Origin: Progne subis subis
Lineage: Eukaryota > Chordata > Aves > Passeriformes > Hirundinidae
Assembly: GCA_022316685.1 (NCBI GenBank)
Contig: JAKJHU010000026.1
Location: 5,270,501-5,334,500 of the forward strand
Reading direction: 5' to 3'
Length of the DNA: 64,000 nt
The position numbers were made by a program, and so were the translations under genes. This document shows, in pieces, positions 36,736 through 49,877 of this stretch (position 1 is its first letter; each line of letters starts with the position of its first letter). The notes below the pieces were generated by a model. It searched no databases. It saw only the letters and a list, made by a program, of their open reading frames with translations, and had not been told where the DNA came from.

Positions 36736-39700
36736 GCTTAAATCTGTAAATATAATGTTTGAAAAACCTGTGTGATGCTGAAGGAAGCAGCAGTCCAGGG
36801 AAGAGGAAAATTTCAGTTCAGAACTTTCAGCATTTGGTGTTGGTTGCAGCTGGATAGGTTGGAGCTCTGCCTAAAAGTCAGGCTGTAAATATGTATATGT
36901 TTAGTAATTGTTATTACTTAGTTATAATTATTACTACCCTGCCACTATTTATAGGGAGGAGAGGCATTCCTACAAAGAGAGTATCTGTATCTGATAGCCT
37001 TTGATGGATGTCAGTGGGATTTTCAATCACCCTTTGGACTAAATGGAATTTTTACAGCTTTTTCAACCTTAATATACATCATGTGAAGAGCCCTGAATGG
37101 ATACCTGCTGACTTCAGAGATCTTCCAACCAGAGAAACTGAGAACTACTAAACAAAGGTGGAGTAGAAAAGATTTGAAGAGAGTCAATTAATGGAGGGGA
37201 ATAGACAACTATTTTTCCAGATTGTGTGAGTATACAGGCGAATCCCTTGAAGCCTTCAAATAGCTAATAAACAAAGTGCAAGAATACTTATACACAATAA
37301 AAAAAAAAAAAAAAAAAGTTTAAAGAGGTACTTTTACTGGCACTGTATGTGCTAATGAAAGTGAGAGTAGAAGTGTACTTTCTAAATTATCAAAATATGG
37401 TCAACTTTGCATTTGTGAAGCTTCCCCTAACTGACTTGAATATTTTCACAAGGCTGTTTTAGGTACTTTCTCAGTCATGCAGAAAATTTGTGTACTAGAA
37501 GAGAACTAAATTAGGGTTTCTTAGATGCTAGTTAGCTTTTTAACCACCAGTTCTTACCCTGAATGGATACAATTATAACTGAGGTAATGCCATTATCACA
37601 AAATTTTCAGAGATCTAATGTTAATAACACAAGATTTGTTAAATAACAATGGTTCATAACCTAAGATTTGTTCAATCTTAATACAGTCTTTTCCATAAAG
37701 AGTATTTTTAAATCTCCTCTGTAGCAGAGATATTAGGGAAACACTTTCCAATGCGGGATTTTCTAGGAATGGACTGAAGGAAATACAAAGGCATTTATGA
37801 TAACATCTTTACCTGTGAACTGAACAGCACCAAAATTTTTGCCATTCCAACAATATTGTGACTGAGATAAAATATCTTCAGGGTTTGCAGTGACAAAACA
37901 TACTTGATGACTGTTACAGCTGCAGGTAGTTTGGAAAAGTCCCAGCAAACAGAAAATTACAGATATACTGATTCTTTATTAACTAATAAGTACATGCCCA
38001 GAAACTTCACTGAATCTAAAAATGATGGATGTGCATGGCATTCACCAAATGAGATATGCGACCTTGACTGAATGATGATCTATATAAGTAAAGTAGTTGT
38101 TGAACTGGATCATGGAATGAGGTGGTTTGTAATAAAGACCATGTTATTGCAACATCATACTTTGGGAGCAGAAAGAAGGTCAAAACTAAAGTTACTTAAT
38201 TCACAGTGTCTATTTAATCAATGCATTATTTCCAATAAACATAGTTATTACTTCTGCATCAGATTAAGAATGCTTCTCCTTTTCTTAAGTAAACGGTATC
38301 TATGAAGATCTCAGTAACCACGGGGTACCTTTTGCTCCACTGCTTTTTTCACTTGTTGCTCTGCAATTTGGCAGGCTTTGAATAAAATATAAAAATACCT
38401 GCCTGACAACTTAAAGAGACAGCCCTTATCAACTGCTTCTATTCTGTCACAGTAGTTAAACTAAACAATAGGGAGATTTTTCGTTCTGAGTGACAAAATC
38501 AAAAAAGGCATTGGGATATTTCTTCTGCTGTTTTTGAGGTACTGAAATACAAGAATCTGAGTGCTTGCTATTCCTGAGCAGGTTGACAGCAAAGCACTAG
38601 ACAGCAGTTCTCAAAAAGCTCCTCTAACATGAATAATATATAATATAAGCAGAACCCCCCACTCTAGACATCAACGACTTAGCTGTGCCACCTTCTTCAC
38701 ACTCATCCACTATTTGACTAGACTATGTTGGGGATGATTTGAGCCCAAATTGCAGGATTTATTGTTTGTTTTTCAAAGAAAGAAAAGGAATAGAAAGTGC
38801 ATTAAGGGGCTAATTCCATCCTCTCTCATATCTAAACACATTCCATATGCTGAATAAGAAAAAATGTTCAGAAGTGCTGTTCACAGATCCATGAGATCCA
38901 CTCACAGATGAGTGGAGGCAGCTGGGAAAAAATCTCTACACTTGCAAAAAGGATATTCAGGTCATAGATTGTCCTGTTCACAGGTTTTATGGAAACAGAA
39001 CATATGTCAACAGTCTGAGGAAACATGGAAACTTACACTTTGGGAAAGTGGCCCAGTAAAATAGTTCAGTGATCTACTGCTGCTGTTTACTAGACAAAGT
39101 TAAATAAATAAGTAAAAGAAAAAAAAAAAAAAGAAAAAAAAAGAAGAAAAAAAAGTAACATTGTGTGCAATATCAAAACAATATACGTATGAATTTACTG
39201 CCTTATTCTGAAACTAACCTGCATGTTAATGGATCATGAAGTTGGGAAAATGGATTGAGATTGTAATCCTTTACTGGCACTAGGTAGCACTAAAGAAGAT
39301 ATCTTAAACAACAGTGAATAAGTGACATAAGATCATAGTTTCCAACATCTAAAAAGGCATAAGGATAAATTGTAATATTTTTTAATGTTATTTCAAATAA
39401 AATTTCTCATTGAACTAAAATTATTATTTTGAGGATGTCTCCCTATGTTTAAACTTCTTACTTCATAAGTAATTCTTCAAAGGAAAAATACAAGTGTTTA
39501 TACAAGATACACATTTTTCCATGTATGCGTTGAAAGGATGCTTAGGACTCCTTTTGGAATTATTATTTAAATCCCATTATTTAAAACTGCACACTGGTTA
39601 ATTGTTTAACTTTTATAATTTTTTCTCAGAGATTTGTTTTGTTTTTTCCAAGTTTAGTTTACATTTGTTGTGGTTTTTATAAAACTCTTTGGTTCTTCCA

Positions 39701-40369
39701 AATTGCTTTTTGCGGATTTCGTGGGAGGGTTTTTGTTTGTTTGCTTGTTTGTGGATTTTTTTAGTTTCTTTGAAAATTTATTTCTTTTAGTAGACAAAGT
39801 TATATAATACATCAATGTATAGCCAAGAATCACTGTTATTATCTAAAAAGTGTAAAAATGGGTATTTTTGCAGTTGCAAAGATAAAGCTAAAAATAGACG
39901 GCTGCACTTAATTTATAAAGGTAATTATAATATGTTCATAAGCATAAGTAATATTTACCATACTTACTATTATTCTTTTTGTACATAAAAATAACTGCTC
40001 ATATTTCTGGGTTTATTAGGCAATTTTCTTGTCCCTTAGACTTTTAACAACTCTGGAACCATATTCATGACAGGTTTTAACGCTTGGTTTTTTTCATTTC
40101 CCTAGAAGTCAGCTCCTCTGTTACAATTCAGTGGTGATTTTTACCCTGCTTGAAAAACCTTTGCAGTAATTCACTGCTGGTCATCCAAGCAAAAGTGCTA
40201 CCCATTGAATGAGTAGTTAGCAACAAAAAGGGAATTCCTCATAGGAAACTGGTTTAATTGTATATGGCAGCTCCAAAGAAAATACTTAGATGCCCTGAAA
40301 TGTCACAGCATTCTGTTCTGAAGGTTTACTGTTTAAATTGTATTTTTCTCAATTAATCAATCCGTGCAA
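36736..40369. other. AT-rich single-copy DNA, no gene seen
   Basis: No recognised gene or element. An A run lies at 37300-37318, an A/G purine tract at 39115-39154 and TTTG-rich sequence near 39732-39750. Confidence 0.6.
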
Positions 40370-41065
40370 GCTATGCACCTGGTTGCAGAGAGGGGGTAGA
40401 ATTTAGGAGCAATGTGGGCGTGGCCAGGTTGTTGTTCTATACCACGTACATCGTCACTGGGGAGCGTGGTTTTGAGGGAAAGAAAAATGAAAGTACCCCT
40501 GGAAGTGCGGCATTCTTTCTCCCTTTCTTCAACGGGGGAGACTGCCATGATCCTGCCCTGCAAACCACGTCCTCTGAGGTTCCCCATCCTCTTCCCATTC
40601 CACAAAGATGCAGCTTCAACACCCAGTGCTGAAAAACAACACCGGCGTGGGAAGTATCGTTCGGGAATGGAGCAGCAGAGGTGAGCCCAGTTTCACCTGA
40701 GCTGAGGCAAGGGGAGCTCAGTTGAGCCACGTGGAGCAGGGTGGAGCAGTCTGAAGTGTCAGTGCCACACGGATTTGAATCAGCAGAGAGCAGCGGTCTG
40801 GAAAAAAATAACAGCTGCCACCTTTTTCCACATATGGAACTAAGCTGAGCTGGTGAACACCTTTTAGTGTGTAAAGCACCTTCTCTTTTTTTCATTAATA
40901 TTGTTGCTATTACTGTGCTTTTCTTTATTGATTGGTTTTTGCTTTCAGTAAATGGTTATCTCAACCCATAGTCTCTGCTTTTGTCCCTCTCTTGCTGGAG
41001 GACAGGTGGGGGAATGGGGGTGGCTTATTTGGAGTTTAATTTTGGTCTGGAATTAAACTACTACA
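40370..41065 (+). mobile_element. Avian ERVL-like LTR fragment
   Basis: The right part matches the 3' portion of a common avian LTR: ATTATTGTTG-type AT-rich run, CTTTATTGATT, GTAAATGGTTATCTCAACCC, a pyrimidine stretch with CTTTTGTCCCTCTC, then GGTGGGGGAATGGGGGTGGC and a terminal AATTAAAC. The left part (TTCTATACCACGTACATCGTC, then GCATTCTTTCTCC, then GGGAGACTGCCATGATCCTGCC) fits the U3 of the same type more loosely. The middle, 40600-40860, is unassigned and may be an insertion. No target duplication was found. A 152-codon minus-strand frame here is not a gene. Confidence 0.5.
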
Positions 41066-43007
41066 TACATTATCTTCAAAATAATTTTCAGTGTAAACCT
41101 TTGCAACCTTTTTTTGAGTTCATAACTGGACAAAATTCACTTTATTTGACAGCTTATTTGGGTTTGCATCAGTGACTCAGAGATTAAAAAGGCAGTTCCC
41201 TACTATCTCTAGTCATCCGACAGCATCTGGACATTTTATGATTCCTGGTGAACATAACCTAACCTAGCCTAGCATGATGCTCTAACACATGCTGTCGGAA
41301 AGACTTGCTATGATATAGACTTCTAGAGCTGAGGGATTAAATGGGACTTCTGGACAATAAATATATAAATAATTAAAGGAGAAAAATAAAAGTAAAAATC
41401 AAACAGAAAATCCATAAAGATAAAAAAAAAAATCCTGTCCATTATGCTAACATCTTTTCTGGCACAATATTTATACCTCACCTGCACCCTCCTCTGTGAT
41501 AGTACAGCTGTTATTGAGGTCATACTATAGGGGAAAAAACAAACAAAACAAACCAACCAAACAAACAAAACTTTTAGCAATTAAAATAACCCAGCTCTGA
41601 GGTTCTATCTTAGATGGACCTTTTCGGTAATATGGTGTGTAACACAGCCTATAGAGAGTAACATTAACACAACAGTTGTGGCAATGACAAAGAGCCAGAG
41701 GACAGGAGCTTTTTAAGGTGCCTCAACTTTTCCATCAAAGTCAAGGGCTGCATAAATACCAGCCTTTCTGGTACATCCTTGAAGGCTGACAGCAGAAGAT
41801 ACAAGTGGGGAGAGGATGAGGGTCCATTTTTTCAGAAAATTGGTCAACTGGGCAGGCAGGGAGATCCAAAAATGGGACCCATACACCTCAAGGCTTGTAG
41901 CTATTCTACTTACTACTGAGCACAGAGCCTGTATTTGTTCTATGTTTTGCCATAATCAATGATGAAAACTGTCTCAGTTTATATTTACTTAAAATGTGTA
42001 AAATGATAGTATAAAAAAAGTCTCAAGTAGAGAGGGCATTAGCAAACAATGAGAGAAAAAATGTAATTAAGATTAAATAGATGTTAGTTTTGTCTCTAAT
42101 GATTTTTTTTTTTTATTTGTTGTATTCAATTCAATACAGTGTCCAAATGTATTTCATAAAATTTTAATTAGATAAAATGCCTTTTACTTGCCCCTATATG
42201 AGTTTCATTACAGTAACTCTTTTAGGAATCTGAGCAAACATTTAAAGTCATCAGTTAATGAAAAATGGGTTTGTATGTTTCATTAAAAAAAATGCTTAGA
42301 TTATCCACATCTAAAAAAAAAAAAAATAAAAAAAAAAAAAAAGTCAAGCAAATTCAAAATTAAAGAGACAATAAAATACAACTCAATACAAACCTGTGCA
42401 TGTGCTAAATCAGAATAATTTATTCCTCTTATTAAAGTCATAAGATATGCAATTTTTATGTAATAGGACCACTATCAGCCTGTATTTAGAGACTAGTAAT
42501 GTAGAAAGAAACCATCAAAAAAAGTTCTTTTGTATTTTGATTCTTATTTCTGGCCATAGACATTGCCTTGCTAAATATTCAGCTGAGGCAAACAGCTTTC
42601 TTTTTGCTCAGAATCAAAGATGTGATTTTCAGCCCTCTGAAATTTGCTTAGTTAGATTTTTTCAAATTAAAATATTTATAAAGTGGTGAAAAGATAGGCA
42701 AATACATATAAACTCATTTTCAGGAAGGCACAGGTAATTTCATTCAATGCACTTTCTGTGGGAAGCTTATTTGATGAAACATGCATTTGTTATTTTATTG
42801 ATGCTTATTTTTGCCTCTAGTTCACAAATACTCTATGCAGGTTTATCCAAGAGAGTTATGGTGATAGGGTCCATGCTTTAGGTATTTGTGGACTCTGTAA
42901 ATGGTTTGGTTTCCAAATTTTTAAAGCTTTCCACATTTCTCTTCTTTCCACTATGTCTTTATTCTGTGGAACTGAGAAAACATAAAAATTAAGATTATTG
43001 AATAATT
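41066..43007. other. AT-rich single-copy DNA, no gene seen
   Basis: Contains A/C tract 41534-41571, T run 42109-42118 and A runs 42313-42342. No gene. Confidence 0.6.
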
Positions 43008-43023
43008 TGTGTTAAAAGAAACT

Positions 43024-43124
43024 TCTAAAGATCATGTAGTCTACCTGTCTGTCAGGAATAGGGACATCTACCAATACCTATCAGGTTGCTCAAAGTCCTA
43101 AGCAACCTGACCTTGAGCACTTCC
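43024..43124 (-). mobile_element. CR1 LINE 3' end, antisense (left piece, interrupted)
   Basis: Plus-strand landmarks are AAAGATCATGTAGTC, GGACATCTACC, CAGGTTGCTCAAAG, CAACCTGACCTTGAGCACTTCC. This is the CR1 3' UTR in reverse. The terminal octamer repeats are missing or too decayed to see. It is cut at 43124 by a solo LTR and continues at 43776. Confidence 0.85.
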
Positions 43125-43775
43125 TGTTGCATTGTGCTTTGTGTTATTTATTTTCATATTGTATTTTATGTTATTTATTTTCCTTATAATGGTTTTGTTT
43201 TGTAATCCCCTCTTCTCCTAAGAAATGTTATGTTCCGAGGTTTGTCACAGCTCCTCTTCCCTGTCAATACTCCCATATTCCTCTCAGTCCCCTCCTACAG
43301 GCCCTGCCTGTCATTCGATCGTTCCTCCCAGCTTCTGGAGAGGTTGGGTAAGGACGTCGACAGATAGGGCAGGAGCCGAGGAGGTTCCTCCCTTTATGTT
43401 CTCATTGGTTTCTTTAAATGTCCCTCCAACCCTGTTCCACTCCCACCTTGTCCCTCATTGGGTGTTGGTTGGTCTCATCCCTTAGTCCCTCCGCTGTATT
43501 TCATCCCAGAGCTCATCGCCCCAGGTGGCTCAGCGGGACAGACTCCCTAAGGTCTGGATGTCTCAGAGTGGGACTGAATAAACACCTTGGACTTTGCCCT
43601 CCAAGTGAGTCCAACTCCTCCCTCCATCATTGGTGAGGTCTCTCCCATGATAAGGGGAAAAACCCCTTGGCTGCTCCTCTGGTTCCTAAAATCCAGAGGA
43701 GTGTCCCACAACTGATCGCAGTGTCAGAACTAGCCTGGGTGGAAGGAGCACAACTCTGAGAAAGGCACTGTGACA
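43125..43775 (+). mobile_element. Solo LTR of an endogenous retrovirus (copy B), nested in CR1
   Basis: A 651-bp element with TG...CA ends (TGTTGCAT to CTGTGACA). The flanks are ACTTCC (43119-43124) and GCTTCC (43776-43781), a 6-bp target duplication with one mismatch. AATAAA at 43577-43582 sits in GGGACTGAATAAAC, as in copy A, and about 193 bp follow it. Shared blocks with copy A include TGTTCCGAGGTTTGT, CTCCCATATT, CCAACCCTGTTCCACT and CTCATTGGGT. Copy B has about 125 bp more U3 (roughly 43280-43424), which includes ATTGGTTT, an inverted CCAAT box. No internal genes. Confidence 0.92.
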
Positions 43776-43920
43776 GCTTCCAGTTATGGGATATCTACAG
43801 CTACAGACAACCTGTTCCAGTCTCTCATCATCACCATCATAAAAAAGCCCAAAACCTTCATTCTTATGTTCAGTCTAAATCTACCCTCTTTTAGATTGTC
43901 CCATTTGGTTACAGGCTTTG
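43776..43920 (-). mobile_element. CR1 LINE 3' end, antisense (right piece)
   Basis: CR1 resumes exactly after the LTR with CTTCCAG, ATGGGATATC, CAACCTGTTCCAGTCTCTC, then TCTAAATCTACCCTC. It is truncated near 43920. Joining the two pieces in thought gives about 245 bp of CR1 3' UTR. Confidence 0.85.
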
Positions 43921-43977
43921 AAAAAGTCAGTGGGTTATCTGTATTAAAGCCTCTAATGTGTTAGAGACCATGCCGGG

Positions 43978-44082
43978 TGGGCAACCTGATCTTGTGAAAG
44001 GTGTCTCTACCCACTGCAGGGGCATTGGAACTAGATGATCTTTATGGTCCCTCCCAACCCAAACTGTTCTATGATTCTATGA
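43978..44082 (+). mobile_element. CR1 LINE 3' end, sense
   Basis: Plus-strand CR1 tail: GGGCAACCTGATCTTGTG, GTGTCTCTACCC, GCATTGGAACTAGATGATC, GGTCCCTCCCAACCC and the terminal TTCTATGATTCTATGA. It lies about 60 bp right of the antisense CR1 and has the opposite orientation, so the two copies point away from each other. Confidence 0.9.
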
Positions 44083-47000
44083 AAAACAGTGTTAGAACTG
44101 TGCAGCAACACAGGGAAATATAATAACCACATGCTTTTAACACCATAAATTATATCAAAGGTTTATTTTTTTACACTAGTAAATCTCAGCAGCAGCATCA
44201 ACTGTTTCAGTTCAGACTATGGATGAATGAAAATGTTTTTGCTTCCCTCATTAGCCAATCCTCCACATGTGTGCACCCAAATATGCTCAAAGAAGCAAGC
44301 ATAATTTAGTCAGATCACTCTTTCCTCTCTTCCTTCTCCATCAGCTACAACATCAGCTACTCCAATGACAATTATTGCACAGAGGCAAGAAGTATATTTC
44401 TTACCTCCCTTCTTTTTTGAATTTGAATTCTCTGGCAGAAACAGAAGCTTTGGACTCTCTGACAGGCATGCAAAGGCAGGTGCAACTTCAACAGTCATTG
44501 CCTACTTCTTCCCAGATAAAGTATTTGCTGTTTATGATTATATTCTCTGTGCCTTTGAGTACACATAAGCTAGGTTCACTGAGGATCCATCACAGCTCAC
44601 AAAAGATAGCAAAAAGACTGATATTTTTTTTTTTTCCAAAAGAGAAAAAGCAAAATAAACTCTGAATTTCGACAGAATTCAAACCTGAAGAATTTTATCT
44701 TGAGATGAAACTTGAGAGATTGTAAGAAAACACTCAGAAAACCCTACTCATAGAATTTCACAATCTGTTTTCTCCTGAAGAAGACAAATGGAAGATACTG
44801 TCAAATTTTGCCTCTAATAGAAATTGCTGGCAACAAATGGAAAGTCATCCCATTAATTAGATATATAGGATAGAGTTTTTATTTTTATTCTTTATATTAC
44901 ATAAGTGTGTTGTTGGAAAGACAGAAGCCTACATGAAACATATATACAAGCATACATTAACATGGCAAACATGTAATATCTGCCCTAAGCTACAGAAATG
45001 CTTGCTTTCTAAAAAGAACCCCAAATGCCACCAAAAACATGACATAAAAAAAGTCAGTTAAAAGAGGTATTTTGAAAACACAAGACTATGCTCTGGCAGT
45101 TTTTAAATTTTCACACTAAAAATATTAGTTGTATATTGTCTATTCTTCTTGTCACTGGTGTATGAGAAAATATTTTTCTTGAGGGAAAAAGGAGAACATG
45201 AAGGAGTCCTTTCACTTTCTGCATATGTACTGCCATCATTTGCTCCCCTCCCCCTTCATACAGCCTATTGTGGGGCTCTGGCAAGTTGTTTTACTCTCTC
45301 TGAAAAAAATATCTTTGCTCTTTCTGCTCTATTAACATTACAGGCAGAAACTGTATTTACTCAAAGTGAATTTAATGTGCAGAATCTGTCTCCTTCTGCC
45401 TCTCCTGGTTATATGGTTATGTAGGCGGCCTTTAGTCAGGCTTGCTGCTATCATTTCAAGGGCAATGGCATATGCAAGGAAGTACCTGGACCCTTTGCTG
45501 GAGTTTTAAATGCATTACATCACTGGCTTTTCAGTTTCAGCAAAAGAGTTTTGGATCAATTTGAATGTTTCTTTGTTGGATGAGTCACCAGGTTTTGTTA
45601 CTATAGAATGACAAATATCTGACAAATGACAACCTGTCTACAGATAAAGGTACTAATAAAATAAACATCCAGTCACTCCAGAGAAGCATCATTCCTGCAA
45701 CAGAGATTTTCTTAACTATATTCACAGCTGAATGATGGAAAAGTGCAAGCAGGCATTAATTTGATCTGTTTTATATAGAGAAAAAAGTGACAGAACTCTG
45801 AAGGTCTTATGGCAATTTGTTTACTTCATTTGATTACTCTTACAATATAATAAACTATGATGAGAAATTACTGCATTGTTATGATATAAAAAATATTTCC
45901 AGGCAATTCTAATAAACAAGAAACACAAAGTATATTTATTATATTTTATGGCTTTGGCTTCTTTTATAGTTAAAAATAAAAATGAGAGATACTCAGAGAG
46001 ATGACTTATGCAGGAGGCACTATGACTCATAGGCCTCACAAAACAGATGGGACTTGTTATTAGGGCTGGGCAAACCAAATAACATGCATGCTGAACAGCA
46101 TACTTATCAGATATTTCAATGACAGGAATAAGGCTTTATTCTCTCTATGTCTTTAGTAATTTCACAGCAGTGCAAATTCATTCACTTCAGTGAGACAACT
46201 CCACAGGTGTTAAGATTTATGTCATGGTTACACATAAAGGGCTTTATGTCAAAAAGTTCTCCTAGTCCCTTTATTTGTTGTATTTTTCATAAACATCCAT
46301 AAATAACTTCAAGAATTTCAACACTATTCTCCATCTTTTTATGTGACATTTTCTCTTATTGTGGTATAAAATCATACAAATACCTGCACACATCCTAATT
46401 AGTAGTATAATTGATATTAACTGGATTGTTCACATGATCAAGTGAACAAATACTTAAAATCCAAATCATAACCACAGTGAGTCAGCTGCTCTTACTTCTG
46501 TTGTATGATTCATCCCATGATAAACACAAAATTCTGTGAATACCCTATCATGGTAGTAGAGCTCTAGATATTATCCTTGGAAATTTGAATATCATCAGTT
46601 TTGTATAAATTGAATTCTACTAAAGGTATAACACTTTCAAATATCCTTAAGAAATTTACATACTTGTTCCCATTCTCTTAAATTAGGTTAAGTGATGAAA
46701 CAGTTTTATTTGAAAATAACAATTTTCAGTGAAGCTTGATATATGTCACAATTCTTATCTGTCTGGCATGGAATCATCAATATGAAAGAGTGACATGAAA
46801 ATCCATCTGATACCAACATCAGGGTGTTTTTGTTTTTTTTTTTGTTTTTTTTTAATTAATGCTCTTATCTTTCCTTTCACCACCTGTAAGAATTTTCTCT
46901 ACCTGTTCCTCTCCCAGTACAATTTTGGAAATCTTATATAGTGGGTAAGGCAGCTATGTTCTGCCATTCTCTATAAAAAATGTTGTTTAGAAATTGAACG

Positions 47001-47110
47001 AAATAGAACATAAAATATTAAATTTCCAAATATAGGATGAGCAGAAAAGACCTGCAATGATTCTGTGGAATGCAGAATTCCTTGAGGACAAGAAACACAC
47101 ACCTAAGATA
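44083..47110. other. AT-rich single-copy DNA, no gene seen
   Basis: No gene or element recognised. Frames of 91 and 96 codons have no motif. A non-repetitive stretch at 45430-45640 has near-octamer and AT-rich motif texture but nothing specific. A T-rich tract lies at 46826-46855. Confidence 0.6.
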
Positions 47111-47114
47111 TTAC

Positions 47115-48228
47115 ATTTATGTACAAATTGATGTGGTATATCTGGACTTAAGCAAAGCCTTAACACTGGCATGAGTAATTTTCCATGTCATTCTCCTAGA
47201 AAAGCTGGCAGACCATGGCTTGGACAGGTGCACTATCGCTGGGCTAAGATCTGGCTGGCCAGCCAGGCCCAGAGAGTTGTGGTGAATGGTGCTGCATCCA
47301 GTTGGTGACCAGTGAGTAGTAGTGCCCCCCAAGGATCAGTGTTGGGCCTGGTCCTGTTTAATATCTTTTTGATGATCTGGATGAAGGGATTGAGTCTAGC
47401 ACTAGCAAATTTGCAGATGACACGAAGCTGAGTCACAATGTTGATCTTCTGGAGTGTAGGAAGCCCTGCAAGAGGGAGCTGGACAGGTTGGATTGGTGGG
47501 CCAAGACTAACAGCAGAAGGTTCAACAAAACTAAGTTCCAGGTCCTACATTTTGGCCACAACAACCCCATGCAGGGCTACAGGCTAGGAGCAAAGTGGTT
47601 GGAAAGCTGTCCACTGGAAAAAGAGCATCACTGATCAACAGCAGCCGAACATGATCCAGCTGTGCCCAGGTGGCCAAGATGGCATCATGGCTTGGATCAG
47701 CAATAGTGTGGCCAGAAAGACCAGGGCAGTGATTGTTCCCCTGTACTCAGCACTGGTGAGACCACATCTCAAGTGCCGTATTTATTTCTGGGCCCTTCAT
47801 ATCAGGAAGGACATTGAAATTCTGGAAATTGTGCAGAAAAAGTCTATAGAGCTGGTGAAGGGCCTGGAGCACAAGTGTTACAAGGAGTAGCTGAGGGAAC
47901 TGGGGTCGTTTAGCTTGGAGAAAAGGAGGCTCAGGAGTGACAGATTGGTCACTTCTCCCAAGCAACCAGTGACAGGGCAAGAGGACACAGTCTTAAACTG
48001 CACCATGGGAGGATTAGGTAGGACATAAGGAAGAAATTCTTCACAGAAAAGGTGACTAGATTTTGGAATGGGCTTCCCAGGGTGAAGGTAGAGTCACCAT
48101 CCCTGGAGGTGTTTAAGGAAAGACTTGCCATGGCACAGAGTGCCATGGTCTACTGATATGGCAGTGTTAGATCATAGGTAGGATTTGATGATCTCAGAGG
48201 TGTTTTCCAACCTAATTGTTTCTGTGAG
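47115..48228 (+). mobile_element. CR1 LINE, sense, RT palm to 3' end (about 1.1 kb)
   Basis: The element enters in the RT palm with DVVYLDLSKA (SKAF-type motif, 47130-47160). It continues through KFADDTKL near 47407, an intact catalytic FADD motif, and IRNSV-like SNSVARKTRAVIVPLYSAL, VRPHLK and DIEILEIVQKKS in frame 47651-47890. It ends in a 3' UTR with AATTCTTCACAG, CATCCCTGGAGGTG and a short TTCTGTG tail at about 48228. Several frameshifts and stops (for example within 47200-47350) make it inactive. It is 5'-truncated, as most CR1 copies are. The TTCTGTG tail and UTR wording differ from the copies at 43.98 and 62.7 kb, so it is another subfamily. Confidence 0.95.
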
Positions 48229-48849
48229 ATCTCTGGGGAAAAATCACTATTTTCAGCTGATGTAAATGGGAATTTGATTATAAAACAGCATGTAATATAT
48301 TTTTCAATTCTCAGAAATATACTGATAGTAATAAAAACGCCTAGGGCTGAGAAGCAGAGGAAACTTTCCAATGTCATTCTCTTTACTGTATTACACAACA
48401 AAGTCTCAGAGAGCTGTGATAGGAAGATGATAAATATATTTTCCTCTTTTAGAATGTAAAACAGATATGAAGAAACCTCTGCTGACTTTGAGGCTGAGTG
48501 CACCAAGTGATTCACTTCTCTGTGCTACTTACGAACAATTGAGCAAAGCTGAATGCACTAACAGCTGTTGTACTGGTTATAAGCAGTTTTGCCCTCTCCA
48601 GCACAGGGAATAACAAAGTAAAAATCATGCTTCCTGGAGTATCTTGTTTGTCTCATTCCTTTGGATAGTTTGCTCAGAGGGGCATCACATCCTCTCCATG
48701 CCTTTTGCGTACTCTGAGAATAACAATTTGCTGCTGCTGTCACTACTTTTGCTCTAACTGGAGAATTGTGCTCAAAGATTTCGAGTTCCAAATCTACAGA
48801 GACTCGAAACATATGCAGGTAGGATTTCATGGTTTGGGATGTGGAATTT

Positions 48850-48910
48850 TAGTTTATTGTTGTTGGGGTTATTTTTTTGTTGGGTTTTGTTTGTTTGTTT
48901 GTTTGTTTTA
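48850..48910. repeat. (TTTG)n-rich tract
   Basis: T and G rich, with five TTTG units at the right end; the opposite-strand version of the A/C tracts. Confidence 0.85.
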
Positions 48911-49812
48911 ATAATTCTTTGAAAAAAAAAATTCCTAGCAGTGATTATAAAGATTCATCATATTAATTTTCTACCATTGTTGCTGTGAATTTACTGGAGT
49001 TGTAATAGGGCTTGAGCCAATATTGCAGAAGATTCCACATCTAATCCTGTCACCAAGATGAACAACCTCACATATATAGAACATCTCCTAGGTTTCTTTT
49101 AATAGAGACATCATAAATTAGAAAATTATTTTATTGTTCGTGTAGAAAATTAAGAATTCATGTTATGGAAATTTTGATGATAATAGTTATACTATATAGA
49201 TTAAATTCTTGCATTTTGGAACTTAATTAATCTGGTTTCCTACAGAACTTAATGAATCTGACTTCATAACAATTTTCTTCTAAAAATTTAAACTAGTCCC
49301 TTTATCTCTCCATGTCACAAATTCCAATTCACAATTTTTCCTAACCAGAATAATATTTCCATCCTGTTGACATTTTTATCTTTCAATTTTCATCTCTACA
49401 GAGAAATGACAGTGTAAGTGGACATTGAGCAAAAGAAAAGGAGCCTGGCATACCTTAAAAACTGGGCCAGAAGAAAAAAAATTAACTCATTCTCTGCAAA
49501 GAGTAGACAGTCAAAAAAATTTTTTTTTCAATATTAAGCCTTGTCCAGATCATCTCTTCAGAAATCTTAACCACCGCAGATCTCATGGTTTATATTTCAG
49601 TGTACTTGGTAGCTCACATAATAAGTCTTTGAATCAAAGAGCAGTAATACATACATTACATTGAAAGGTGATGTTACAACAGCATTAAGAGGATGAAGTA
49701 ACGTTCACCAAAATTAAAGCAAATTTATTTCCATCACCTTGTGACTATATTATATAGTTACAGGTTTCTGTTTCCCAGTGATATCTGCTACTTCATTAAA
49801 CAAGTTCGCATT

Positions 49813-49877
49813 AAAAACAACAACAACAACAACAAAAACCCCAAAACAAACAAACAAACAAAACAAAAAAACAAACC
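49813..49877. repeat. (CAA)n and (CAAA)n tract
   Basis: Plus strand of A and C only: five CAA units, a CCCC interruption, then CAAA units. Confidence 0.95.

Noticed and set aside
40437..40895. 152-codon minus-strand frame
   Set aside because: It lies across an LTR-like fragment, has no recognisable domain and overlaps plus-strand frames of similar quality.
41255..41276. AACCTAACCTAGCCTAG considered as an interstitial telomere repeat
   Set aside because: It lacks the CCCTAA unit and is only about 20 bp long.
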